This document shows positions 52,406 to 60,589 of a stretch of 64,000 nt of DNA, piece after piece. How positions within the stretch are numbered: position 1 is the stretch's first letter; each line of letters starts with the position of its first letter. The notes beneath the pieces are model-generated. The model did not search any database and was not told the origin of the DNA. It saw nothing but the letters and a program-made list of their open reading frames with translations. Source of the stretch: an uncultured Bdellovibrionales bacterium (GTDB lineage: Bacteria; Bdellovibrionota; FAC87; UBA2466); contig CALCZU010000012.1 in the NCBI GenBank assembly GCA_937903155.1, positions 1 through 64,000 on the forward strand. The letters run 5' to 3'. The position numbers and the translations under genes are program-made.

Positions 52406-53251
52406 ATGGGTACGCCTCTCATCCTTGAAGGAAAAAAAGTCGCTGAATCGCTCTTTTCGAAACTTTTGCTCGATATTTCGTTGCTTCCCTTCGTTCCAAA
52501 GATTGTTTTCATTATCGTCGGTAACGATGGGGCGTCACAGACCTATGTGAAGATGAAGGGTAAAAAATCGGAGAGCCTAGGACTGCGCCATGAAACGATC
52601 GTACTACCCGAGGCGACGACCGAAGAACAGCTTCTAACTCAGATTAAGACTTTAAATGAAAATGCGGATGTGAATGGCATTCTAGTTCAGCTGCCACTTC
52701 CGAAGCATATTAATAAATATAAAGTTCTTGAATCTATTTTGCCTGACAAAGATGTTGATGGACTGCATCCACTCAATCAGGGATTGCTTGCAATTGGAAA
52801 ACCGAAGTTTTTGCCGTGTACTCCCGCAGGTGTGATTGAGATTTTAAAGTTTTATCAGATTCCTTTAGTCGGTGCGAAGGCCGTCGTTGTGGGACGAAGT
52901 GAAATTGTGGGAAAGCCCATGACTCAGTTGCTTTTATTAGAAAATGCAACGGTGACGGTGTGTCACTCACAAACAAAGAATTTAGCCGAAGAAACAGCAC
53001 AAGCCGATATTCTGATTGCGGCTCTTGGAAAACCAAAATTTATTACGGCTCCCATGGTGAAAGAGGGCGCGGTTGTCATTGATGTCGGAATTCACCGGGT
53101 GGACGATAAGATCGTTGGAGATGTCGATTTTGAGAGTGTGTCTTCGAAGTGTCGCGCGATTTCACCGGTGCCCGGTGGAGTAGGGCCGATGACGATTGCG
53201 ATGCTTTTAAAGAATTTGATATTCGCGGCGGGACTTGCGCCTAAGAAATAG
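52406..53251 (+). CDS. folD: FolD methylene-tetrahydrofolate dehydrogenase/cyclohydrolase
   Basis: It shows KMKGKKSESLGL (folate-binding YxxxK region), VNGILVQLPLPKHI, PDKDVDGLHPLNQG, the NADP loop VVGRSEIVGKPMTQLL and the family end PVPGGVGPMTIAMLL. It interconverts 5,10-methylene- and 10-formyl-tetrahydrofolate. The start at 52406 gives the normal N terminus (MGTPLILEGKKVAESLF); an in-frame TTG at 52367 is part of the TTGACA -35 box instead. It converges with coaE (11-base overlap). Confidence 0.95.
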   Translation: MGTPLILEGKKVAESLFSKLLLDISLLPFVPKIVFIIVGNDGASQTYVKMKGKKSESLGLRHETIVLPEATTEEQLLTQIKTLNENADVNGILVQLPLPKHINKYKVLESILPDKDVDGLHPLNQGLLAIGKPKFLPCTPAGVIEILKFYQIPLVGAKAVVVGRSEIVGKPMTQLLLLENATVTVCHSQTKNLAEETAQADILIAALGKPKFITAPMVKEGAVVIDVGIHRVDDKIVGDVDFESVSSKCRAISPVPGGVGPMTIAMLLKNLIFAAGLAPKK

Positions 53252-53846
53252 TTTTCCAACGCTCGACAAGCATTTCAATTTGGGTCTCTAAAGTTTTTTG
53301 ATCTCCATTATTTTCGATGAGGTGAGTGGCTTTTTGAGTTCGGGTTTCGTCAGTGACTTGAGACTTCATGATCTTCAGAACGGCCTCTTCAGAGATTTTG
53401 TCTCGAGCCATGACGCGTTTGGTTCGCACTTCGTGAGGGGCCATGACGACGACCAATTCTTGGAAAGACCTAGAGTACTCGGCTTCAATGAGAAGAGCGG
53501 CCTCGCAAATAACGATTTTAGATTTTGCGAGGGCGGCGCGCTTTTGAAATTCGTCGAGGATCAGAGGGTGGAGAAGCTGTTCGACACTTTTTTTCTTTTG
53601 AGAGTCTTTAAAGATACAATCGCGCAAGAGGGACTTGTCGAATGTTTGGTTGGGGCCTCTTAAAGAGATTCCCGTTACTTTTTCTAGGTTTTCGACAAGG
53701 CCTGGGATGATTTGATAAATGTCGCGGCCGACTTGATCTAAATCGATGACGTCGATTCCGCGTTTTCGAAAGAGGGTCGCGACTGTGGATTTTCCAGAGC
53801 CGATTCCTCCGGTTAAACCGACTAAATATTTTTTAGAAGTAGACAT
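53241..53846 (-). CDS. coaE: dephospho-CoA kinase
   Basis: P-loop GLTGGIGSGKST, then DLDQVGRDIYQ, LHPLILDEF, and VVMAPHEVRTKRVMARD (lid arginine) identify CoaE, the last enzyme of coenzyme A synthesis. 201 residues, typical length. Confidence 0.95.
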   Translation of the reverse strand: MSTSKKYLVGLTGGIGSGKSTVATLFRKRGIDVIDLDQVGRDIYQIIPGLVENLEKVTGISLRGPNQTFDKSLLRDCIFKDSQKKKSVEQLLHPLILDEFQKRAALAKSKIVICEAALLIEAEYSRSFQELVVVMAPHEVRTKRVMARDKISEEAVLKIMKSQVTDETRTQKATHLIENNGDQKTLETQIEMLVERWKTIS

Positions 53847-53877
53847 TTTTAAGACAGCTTAGCGCATCTTGTAGAAT

Positions 53878-53906
53878 TTGACACATCTCCGAGTAACGAA
53901 TAAATT
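53878..53906 (+). promoter_or_regulatory. sigma-70 promoter, leaderless
   Basis: TTGACA (perfect -35, 53878-53883), 17 bases, TAAATT (53901-53906). The ATG at 53916 is nine bases past the -10. Confidence 0.6.
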
Positions 53907-53915
53907 TCAGCCTCA

Positions 53916-54794
53916 ATGCTACGGGTCATCTTCAGTTTAATCTTTTTCATTCCTGTTTCAGTTCTCGCGATTGTTCAGCCGCCGGTTGTATTTTTGAGTG
54001 ACTATGGTCTCTTGGATGAAAGCGTGGGCGTTTGTAAAGGCGTTGTGATTTCTTACAATGCGGAAGCAAAGATCATCGATTTGACTCATCAGGTTCCCGC
54101 ATTTTCGGTAAAAGATGCTTCCCGGTATTTGGCAGCGGCAACTCCGTATTACCCGGAAGGGGCCATCTTCATGGCGCTTGTGGAAAAACCAGGCGGTAAA
54201 AAGACAAAGAAACTCGTCGCGCTGACCAAAAAAGGGCAATTTATTTTGGCACCCAATGATGGGCTGATTACCTTAGTCGCAGATCGTGAAGGGATTAGCG
54301 AAGTCCGTGAAATCGTCGAGGGCGAGTGGATTGTCAAAAAAGATCTCGAATCGAATTTTCCGGGTCGGGATGTTTACGCAAAAGTAGCCGCTCATCTTTC
54401 TAAGAAAGAGGACTGGAAAAAAGTCGGACCTGTCTTAGAAAAATGGGAACGGATGGAAACCAAAAAGAGCGAAGCCAGCAAAAAAGGTACTTTTGGCGAA
54501 ATCTTAGCGGTCGACGGGGTTTTCGGAAATCTAGTCAGTAATCTCTCGGTGATGAGCCTTTTAAATGCAGGGTACACGCTCGGAGACACGGTCAGACTGC
54601 GAATAGCGGATAAGCCGTTCGAAATGAAGTTTGTAAAAACGTTTGAAGATGTTCCGATGGGATCGTTTTTAATCTATATTGATACGACGGATCACGCATC
54701 TTTAGCGATTAATCAGGGAAATTTCGCGGGCAAACATAAAATCAAAGTGGGCGCTAAAGTCATTTTGCAAAACAAGGCGAATAGCAGAGAATGA
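53916..54794 (+). CDS. SAM hydrolase-like (DUF62) protein with a signal peptide
   Basis: The body matches the SAM hydroxide-adenosyltransferase/fluorinase family: VVFLSDYGLLDESVGVCKGVV (residues 24-44), IIDLTHQVPAFSVKDASRYLAAATPYYPEGAIFMALVE and LAPNDGLITL. The usual DPGVG loop is changed to EKPGG and PDNG to PNDG. The first 18 residues (MLRVIFSLIFFIPVSVLA) form a signal peptide, unexpected for an enzyme of cytoplasmic SAM. The stop overlaps the M42 peptidase start by four bases. The substrate in the periplasm is unknown. Confidence 0.83.
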   Translation: MLRVIFSLIFFIPVSVLAIVQPPVVFLSDYGLLDESVGVCKGVVISYNAEAKIIDLTHQVPAFSVKDASRYLAAATPYYPEGAIFMALVEKPGGKKTKKLVALTKKGQFILAPNDGLITLVADREGISEVREIVEGEWIVKKDLESNFPGRDVYAKVAAHLSKKEDWKKVGPVLEKWERMETKKSEASKKGTFGEILAVDGVFGNLVSNLSVMSLLNAGYTLGDTVRLRIADKPFEMKFVKTFEDVPMGSFLIYIDTTDHASLAINQGNFAGKHKIKVGAKVILQNKANSRE

Positions 54795-55957
54795 GCGAAC
54801 TCAATAAAAAATTTTTGGAAGAGCTTCTGGCAATTCCGACGGCGCCCTTCCGTGAACAAACGGTCAAAGGATATCTTTTTAAAGTGCTGACCGCGCAGAA
54901 AATTGCGCACTTTGAAGATCCCTCGGGAAATATCGTTGTCGGCGTTAAAAATCAAAAAGAGTACCTCAAACTTGTAAAACAAAAATCGAAAGATCCTGTT
55001 CGCGTTTTTATGGCGCATTTGGATCACCCAGGTTTTCACGGAACGAAGTGGGCAAGTCAGGATGTCTTGGAAGCGACCTGGTACGGCGGATCTCCTCGGG
55101 CGTTTCTCGAAGGGGCCGAAGTCTACGTTTCCAATGGACATGGAATTGAAGACCGGGGAACGATTCTCTCGGTAGAATTAAATAAATCCCAATCGGCGAT
55201 CGCAAAACTAAAAATTAAAGTCAAAGGGGTCGCGAAAAAAGACACCGTGAGAGCAGAAGATCTTTTTGGCGCTTTTCAGTTTCGCTCGCATGTTTGGAAA
55301 GAGAATCAGATTTACTACACGAAAGCCGCAGATGATCTCGTCGGCGCGTTTTCGATTGTAACATTGGCGAAGAAGATGAAGGGAAAGCCCATGATTGGCC
55401 TTCTCACTCGCGCGGAAGAAGTGGGCTATATCGGCGCGATTCACCATTTTGATTTAGGATGGCTTAAAAACGCCAACCGTCCCATTCTTTGTATCAGCCT
55501 TGAAACCTCCCGAACGCTTCCCGGAGCGGACATTGGAAAGGGTGCGATTTTACGAATCGGAGATCGAAACACCACGTTTGATGCGGGCGCCCTCAAAGTA
55601 TTTTGGGAAATGGCAGAACGCAAATTTAAGGGCAAATACCAAAGAAGAATTATGGATGGCGGAACTTGCGAGGCGTCTGTATCGATTGCTCACGGATTTC
55701 CCACGGTCGGAATCTCTGTTCCTTTGGGTAATTACCACAATCAATCGCTGGAAGGCGGACCAGATTCTCGCGGAAAAGACGGCCCCGCTCCAGAATTCAT
55801 CCACGAGGATGATATTCAGGGACTCTTGAATCTCTGTGAAGGCTTGATGGACAAAAGTTTAAATTGGTCGGCCCCTTGGAAGAATCAGCTCAAACGTTTT
55901 GCAGGACTGAAAAAAGAATATTCGAAACTGATGCGACCGCCCAAGCGATCTTTTTAA
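54791..55957 (+). CDS. M42-family aminopeptidase-like protein
   Basis: MAHLDHPGF (first metal His and Asp), KAADDLVGAF (bridging Asp), RAEEVGYIGA (Glu-Glu) and SLETSR, with a later GNYHNQSLEG His ligand, follow the pattern of the FrvX/glutamyl aminopeptidase group (M42, clan MH). These form large tetrahedral particles and trim peptides in the cytoplasm. No signal peptide. The start overlaps the SAM-hydrolase-like gene; the end overlaps the convergent small gene by four bases. Confidence 0.9.
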   Translation: MSELNKKFLEELLAIPTAPFREQTVKGYLFKVLTAQKIAHFEDPSGNIVVGVKNQKEYLKLVKQKSKDPVRVFMAHLDHPGFHGTKWASQDVLEATWYGGSPRAFLEGAEVYVSNGHGIEDRGTILSVELNKSQSAIAKLKIKVKGVAKKDTVRAEDLFGAFQFRSHVWKENQIYYTKAADDLVGAFSIVTLAKKMKGKPMIGLLTRAEEVGYIGAIHHFDLGWLKNANRPILCISLETSRTLPGADIGKGAILRIGDRNTTFDAGALKVFWEMAERKFKGKYQRRIMDGGTCEASVSIAHGFPTVGISVPLGNYHNQSLEGGPDSRGKDGPAPEFIHEDDIQGLLNLCEGLMDKSLNWSAPWKNQLKRFAGLKKEYSKLMRPPKRSF

Positions 55958-56268
55958 AAAGAATGCTTTTTCGAATGCCTACGACCCATCCTCGCAAGCT
56001 TTCCGCTCCGAGATTTTGAATGCGATTTTCCATTCCAACTAAAACTCACTTTTTTTGACTGAATCGTTTCGGGCGTAAAATTCGTCTGATGCAATTTCGC
56101 AAGACTTTTGCATTCTTTAGAGCTTTTTAACCGAGTATGAAAAGTAATATTTAATTTCTCACCATTCTTCTTCTGATTCAAAATCGAGATCGTGCAATTC
56201 GACGGAGCCGCAGCGAAGCTTACCGAGGAAAGAAAAAGCAGTGTATACAATGTGAAAACAGTCTTCAT
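55954..56268 (-). CDS. small exported protein with very basic tail
   Basis: The start at 56268 has AAAGGTG upstream and gives a signal peptide (MKTVFTLYTLLFLSSVSFA). The mature 85 residues contain two Cys and end in a Lys/Arg/Ser/His-rich tail (KSHSKSRSGKLARMGRRH) likely to bind anionic polymers. Unknown family. Confidence 0.72.
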   Translation of the reverse strand: MKTVFTLYTLLFLSSVSFAAAPSNCTISILNQKKNGEKLNITFHTRLKSSKECKSLAKLHQTNFTPETIQSKKVSFSWNGKSHSKSRSGKLARMGRRHSKKHSF

Positions 56269-56377
56269 CGCACCTTTAATCATACAAAAGCAGTGCCGTA
56301 ACCTGAGTGCGTCGGCTTTTCGAAGTGAGGGTGTATTCAGCCAAATTTGGGCATGTCTGTAGTGTCAAAAAGGATGT

Positions 56378-56383
56378 TATAAT
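56378..56383 (+). promoter_or_regulatory. extended -10 promoter, leaderless
   Basis: A perfect TATAAT preceded by TGT lies nine bases before the ATG at 56392. No Shine-Dalgarno site. Confidence 0.6.
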
Positions 56384-56391
56384 CGAAATTG

Positions 56392-57204
56392 ATGCCACTT
56401 TTTCTTCTGATCGTCTTTTCGTTATTTTCTTTTTTGAGTTATGCTGATCCTTGTAGTTTATATTATTTACTTGTGAGTAAGCCGGGGTGGCAAACTCCAG
56501 AATCTCACCTAGCGCTTTTCGATCCAAGTCGGATTCAAAAGTCCGTTGATCTCGGCAATCCCTTGAAACTCACTCTGGACGATGGACGCGAGTATATTAT
56601 TCGTTTTGAATCTTCATCTAAAGATGCTGCATTTGAGGCTTTTGCAGCGAGCTTTTTAAGAAGCGCCCCTCATTGTGAGACTCCTCTTATTCGCCAGATT
56701 TCGGGAAAAGTTTTGCAGGACACGATTGGGAAAATTGAGATGAGTGCCAGATATAGCAAAATTAAAATACACAAAGCTTCATTGGCAACTTTTTATCCTG
56801 ATATGCAGACAGGAAAAGACTACCTAGATGAATTAACGAAAAAGGCAGGAGGAATGAAATCGCCTGAAAATATTCCTGCAGAGGTTCTCACGCAGATCGC
56901 AGATTTGTGGGCTATTTACACGGTTTTGGGAATTCCTGATTTCCACGCTAAAAATTGGTTGATTCATAATAGGCACGTTTTAGGAATCGACTTAGAAGGA
57001 AAATCTGACGACTTCAATGATGGAAAAATAACGTTGGCTTTGGAGTATCAGCAGAATCCTTTTGATATTCATAAAGCGGATAACTGGAGAGCGTTTTTAA
57101 AAGAAAAGATTTCCCCAGAAATGAGAAATTTTTTAACGCATTTGCAACCCGCTAGGTTGCAAGAACTCGGGAAAGAGCAGAATTTCCCTCTCTCTCTCTC
57201 ATAG
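56392..57204 (+). CDS. exported protein with kinase-like catalytic signature
   Basis: Signal peptide MPLFLLIVFSLFSFLSYA; mature protein ~250 residues. GREYIIRFESSSKDAAFEAFAASFL (66-89) resembles the nucleotide-binding strand plus helix C of atypical kinases. GIPDFHAKNWLIHNRHVLGIDLEG (180-203) has the spacing D-x-H-x-x-N then Ile-Asp of the catalytic and metal loops in HipA/PI-kinase/actin-fragmin-kinase-like folds. This could be a periplasmic kinase or a degenerate one. Not identified with a named family; the match rests on motif spacing only. Confidence 0.72.
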   Translation: MPLFLLIVFSLFSFLSYADPCSLYYLLVSKPGWQTPESHLALFDPSRIQKSVDLGNPLKLTLDDGREYIIRFESSSKDAAFEAFAASFLRSAPHCETPLIRQISGKVLQDTIGKIEMSARYSKIKIHKASLATFYPDMQTGKDYLDELTKKAGGMKSPENIPAEVLTQIADLWAIYTVLGIPDFHAKNWLIHNRHVLGIDLEGKSDDFNDGKITLALEYQQNPFDIHKADNWRAFLKEKISPEMRNFLTHLQPARLQELGKEQNFPLSLS

Positions 57205-57247
57205 AAGTTTTAGGAATGCTTGGAAGGGCCCGCTTGATAGTTTCCCC

Positions 57248-58111
57248 TTAACTCCGCCAAGGCGGACTCACTTTAAATTCAAAATCCATAAACTTAAGAC
57301 TGTAAGAATGAAGCGCAAAAGATTCAAAACTATACGGCCCAATGTGTTCTCCACCGTAAGTTCGGTCGCCGACAATCGGCCCGTTTAAATAAGCCAACTG
57401 CGCTCGAATTTGGTGAGTCCGCCCCGTAAGAAGCTGAATTTCGTTTTCAGTCAGCCCATGAGCTTCTAAGACAATCGATTTATGACCTAAAACAATAAGC
57501 GAAGCATTTCTAAATCCTGGTGCTGCCTCCGGCAAAACCGTTTTAGGAATTTTCGTAGCGTCACTCAAATAATGATCGTGCTGCCCAAGTGGAATCGGCA
57601 CCTGAGTCAGAGCCAAATATTTTTTCGTCAACTGATGATCTTGAATCAAGTGATTAAACTCAACTTGAAACTTCTTACTCTTCGCAATGACGAGCAAGCC
57701 AGTCGTTCCTCGATCCAATCGTTGCGTAATAAAAAGCGGAATTTTCAAAACCCCAGATAAGCCCGCCATCACGTTGTCATGGAGATTATCCACCGTAGAA
57801 GGCACTGGAATTTTCGCAGGCTTATTCAAAACAATAAAATCATCCGATTGAAAAACAATCAGATTCTTCCAAGGAATCCCCTCCATTGGATAGCGAGTCG
57901 GATACAAATGCACTCGCAAGTTATCCCCCGGCATCAAAAGACTATCGCGCCCCTGCCGCTGCTTATTCACGTACAACGCCCCTAATAAAAGCAGCTCCTT
58001 AAATTTCTCCGCCGAAAACTTCAACTCCCGCATCAAAAAATCCGAAAGCAAAATCCTCTCCGTAACATCCAGGTACGCAATATGTTCATTCAAAGGAATT
58101 TTGTCAGCCAT
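57248..58111 (-). CDS. RluA-family pseudouridine synthase
   Basis: The catalytic motif is QRLDRGTTGLLVIAKS (HRLDRxTSG in the family, Asp catalytic), preceded by DFIVLNKPAKIPVPS and followed by LLTGRTHQIRAQLAYLNGPIVGDRTYGG. An S4-like N-terminal part (RILLSDFLMRELKFSAEKFKELLLLGALYVNKQ) binds RNA. It isomerises uridine in rRNA or tRNA; which site is unknown. Confidence 0.93.
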   Translation of the reverse strand: MADKIPLNEHIAYLDVTERILLSDFLMRELKFSAEKFKELLLLGALYVNKQRQGRDSLLMPGDNLRVHLYPTRYPMEGIPWKNLIVFQSDDFIVLNKPAKIPVPSTVDNLHDNVMAGLSGVLKIPLFITQRLDRGTTGLLVIAKSKKFQVEFNHLIQDHQLTKKYLALTQVPIPLGQHDHYLSDATKIPKTVLPEAAPGFRNASLIVLGHKSIVLEAHGLTENEIQLLTGRTHQIRAQLAYLNGPIVGDRTYGGEHIGPYSFESFALHSYSLKFMDFEFKVSPPWRS

Positions 58112-58217
58112 GAGAGTCCGATCTTCTACTTGAATTCCAAACCAACTGCAAACCCCATCACTCTCTCTGTTATTTTCTTTTTCTCAGTCTAAAAAAATTC
58201 GCAAAAAAACGAAGAAC

Positions 58218-58367
58218 CCCTCTTTTGGAGTGCGGTGTGGTGGTGGGTGCTCTTTGAGCGATTCCGCAGCCCAGTAAAAGCCACTAGAGCGAAAGCGAAA
58301 CCCCAAGCTCCGTAGGCGAGGACTAGCGAAAAGAACACCCACCACCACACCGCGCTCCAAAAGAGGG
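58218..58367. repeat. 150-bp element with 38-bp inverted repeats
   Basis: Bases 58218-58255 and 58330-58367 are complementary at 36 of 38 positions (one G-U pair and one mismatch as RNA), around a 74-base spacer. The surrounding 58112-58464 is gene-free. It does not look like the REP family at 4686/6331/15420. It could be a small non-autonomous element (MITE) or a long structured RNA, and lies between convergent/divergent gene ends ahead of the flagellar promoter. Confidence 0.85.
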
Positions 58368-58464
58368 CGCACTCATCGCCCTTCCTTCCGCCACCGTTTT
58401 GACACTCTCTAATCTATTCTGACATTTCCGCATTGCGCTATGTGCTTGGCAGGGGCCAAAAAAA

Positions 58465-58480
58465 TGGCACTTCTATTGCA
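58465..58480 (+). promoter_or_regulatory. sigma-54 (RpoN) promoter of the fliL operon
   Basis: TGGCACTTCTATTGCA has the exact ten-base GG-GC spacing of -24/-12 promoters and differs from consensus by one base. Transcription would begin near 58492, ~41 bases before the fliL ATG. It differs from the 41018 promoter at a single position. Confidence 0.9.
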
Positions 58481-58532
58481 CATGACAGATGGCACACAAC
58501 ACAAAATTATTTTTTACAAGGGAGAACCGTTA

Positions 58533-59132
58533 ATGTCTACGGAAGCCGCCGCTAAAAAACCAGAAGAAGCCGCTAAAGAAGAGAAGAAGGATGCCCATGC
58601 GGCGCCGGATGCTCCTAAAGTAAAGAAGGATCTTGTTCCTCTTTTTACTTTTACGCTCGTGACTTTAAACGTCGTGATGTTGGGCGTGATGGGGTTTTTC
58701 TTAAATAAGATGTGGGTTCGTGTTCAAGATTTGACGGTGCGAGCTCAAACTCCAGTCGTGGTTGAAAAAACAGACGATGAAGAAAAAGATAAACACCACG
58801 AAATGGGCAAAGAAATGACGGCGACCGTCCAAGGAACTTTGTTTCCGATGGAAAGTTTCCTCGTCAATATCACAAGTGACCAAGGTCCGAAGTATCTTCA
58901 AGCACAGATGGAACTTGAACTCTCTGATGCTTCGCTCGAAGACGAAGTGACTCGTAAAAAAGCTGCGATTCGCGATGCCATTATCGTTCTTTTAAGTTCC
59001 CGCTCTTACCGAGAATTGCGAGAAGCCAATGGAATGAAAGTTTTAAGACTCGATATCTTAAAAGCCATCAATAACTTGCTCTCGACCGGTAAAGTCAAAG
59101 AAATCTATTTTACTCAGTTTCACTTCAATTAA
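58533..59132 (+). CDS. fliL: flagellar basal body-associated protein FliL
   Basis: The ATG at 58533 has an AAGGGAGAA site. It is an anchor protein with one membrane helix (LFTFTLVTLNVVMLGVMGFFL) after a Lys/Glu/Ala-rich cytoplasmic tail and a periplasmic FliL domain (LFPMESFLVNITSDQGPKYLQAQMELELSD, LLSSRSYRELREANG, IYFTQFHFN). It supports stator function at the motor. It heads the operon. Confidence 0.93.
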   Translation: MSTEAAAKKPEEAAKEEKKDAHAAPDAPKVKKDLVPLFTFTLVTLNVVMLGVMGFFLNKMWVRVQDLTVRAQTPVVVEKTDDEEKDKHHEMGKEMTATVQGTLFPMESFLVNITSDQGPKYLQAQMELELSDASLEDEVTRKKAAIRDAIIVLLSSRSYRELREANGMKVLRLDILKAINNLLSTGKVKEIYFTQFHFN

Positions 59133-59141
59133 AGGATCATC

Positions 59142-60170
59142 ATGGCAGAAGTACTTTCACAATCAGAAATTGATGCGTTACTCAGTGCGGTTAGCACCGG
59201 CAGCGTGGATATGGACAACCTCGCGGGAGGAGCGGAGGATTCGCAATCTTCCGGTTCTGGCAGTGGCGAAAAGAAATATGTTTCCTATGATCTGACGTCT
59301 CAAGAAAAGGTGATTAAAGGGAGATTTGTTGCTCTTCAAGGGATTCACGATCGTTTCGCTCGTAATTTTCGTGTGACCTTATCAAACGATTTGAAAAAAG
59401 CGGTAACGATCAATTCGACAAATATCGACTACATGCGCTTCGGGGATTACCTCTCTAATATCCTTCTCCCGTCGTCTATCAATATCTTCTTAATGAGTGA
59501 GCTCAAAGGGTATATGTTGATGGTGGTCAGTTCGAAGCTCGCGTATGCGCTTGTTGATGCCTACTACGGCGGTACAGAGAGACCATTTTCGAAAATTGGC
59601 GGTCGTGAAGAGTTTACAAACATCGAAACCAATATCATTCGAAAAATCGCCCAACTCGCAGAACAAGATCTTAAAAAGTCTTGGAGACTGAATTATCCCT
59701 TGGAATTGGAATATGTCCGTCAAGAATCAAACCCAAATTTTGTGGGTGTGGTTCATAGCTCGGAACTGGTCGCGGTGGTGAATTGCGAAGTCGAGTTTGA
59801 AAACCTCTCTGGAAATTTCGTTTTGATTATTCAGTTGCGAGCGCTTGAGACGGTTCAAAATAAACTCTCGGTGAACGTCACAGGCGAATTGTCTGCCGAT
59901 GAAGAACAATGGAAAGATCACTGGAAACGTGAACTCTCGACGATGGATTTCGATGTCCGAGCGGAATTGGGACACACCCAGAAAAATTTAACCGAAGTAC
60001 AAGCTTGGAAGAAGGGCGATGTGGTTCTTCTTGAGCAAGATGCGGTCGCTCCTTTAGAAGTTTACGTCGAAGGAGTTCGTAAGCTTCGGGGGATGATGGG
60101 AAACTACCGCGGAAGCCGTGCGGTAAAGCTCTCGGAAGAGTGGTTAAAGGACCCTGAAAGTAAAAAATAG
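59142..60170 (+). CDS. fliM: flagellar motor switch protein FliM
   Basis: The N terminus MAEVLSQSEIDALLSAV is the CheY-P-binding peptide. The middle domain includes FARNFRVTLSNDLKKAVTI and LMVVSSKLAYALVDAYYGG, and the C-terminal SpoA domain ends the protein. It forms the C-ring and reverses the motor. Confidence 0.96.
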   Translation: MAEVLSQSEIDALLSAVSTGSVDMDNLAGGAEDSQSSGSGSGEKKYVSYDLTSQEKVIKGRFVALQGIHDRFARNFRVTLSNDLKKAVTINSTNIDYMRFGDYLSNILLPSSINIFLMSELKGYMLMVVSSKLAYALVDAYYGGTERPFSKIGGREEFTNIETNIIRKIAQLAEQDLKKSWRLNYPLELEYVRQESNPNFVGVVHSSELVAVVNCEVEFENLSGNFVLIIQLRALETVQNKLSVNVTGELSADEEQWKDHWKRELSTMDFDVRAELGHTQKNLTEVQAWKKGDVVLLEQDAVAPLEVYVEGVRKLRGMMGNYRGSRAVKLSEEWLKDPESKK

Positions 60171-60209
60171 AAGTTTGGTTATTGAAACTATCACGGAAAG
60201 GTAGAAAAA

Positions 60210-60584
60210 ATGGATCCAGTAAAAACGAATGATAATAAAGCTCCCGCAGCAACCGAGCCGGCAGCCGCGACGCCGGCGGCCGCAGAACCGAATTTGAAAC
60301 TTGTTAACCAGAATCATGAAGAAGACTCTTTAGGCGTCATTTTGGATATCCCCTTAAGAGTGGGCGTCGAGTTGGGACGCACGAAAATCCTCGTTCAAGA
60401 TCTTCTAAAATTACATAAAGGATCTGTCATTGAACTCTCGAAACTGGCAGGAGATCCTTTAGAAGTGCTCGTCAACGATAAGGTCGTCGCTAAAGGCGAA
60501 GTGATCGTCGTCAATGAAAAATTCGGAATCCGTCTCACCGATATTGTTAGTCATCATCAACGTATTCGTAATCTGGGAGAATAA
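60210..60584 (+). CDS. fliN: flagellar motor switch protein FliN
   Basis: A ~35-residue Ala/Pro-rich head is followed by the SpoA domain: VILDIPLRVGVELGRTKILVQDLLKLHKGSVIELSKLAGDPLEVLVNDKVVAKGEVIVVNEKFGIRLTDI. It completes the C-ring with FliM. AAAGGTAG precedes the ATG. Confidence 0.96.
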   Translation: MDPVKTNDNKAPAATEPAAATPAAAEPNLKLVNQNHEEDSLGVILDIPLRVGVELGRTKILVQDLLKLHKGSVIELSKLAGDPLEVLVNDKVVAKGEVIVVNEKFGIRLTDIVSHHQRIRNLGE

Positions 60585-60589
60585 ATCAC

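Noticed and set aside
58440..58532. Upstream in-frame start for fliL
   Set aside because: The extension would contain the sigma-54 promoter itself; the ATG at 58533 has a good ribosome site and normal FliL length.
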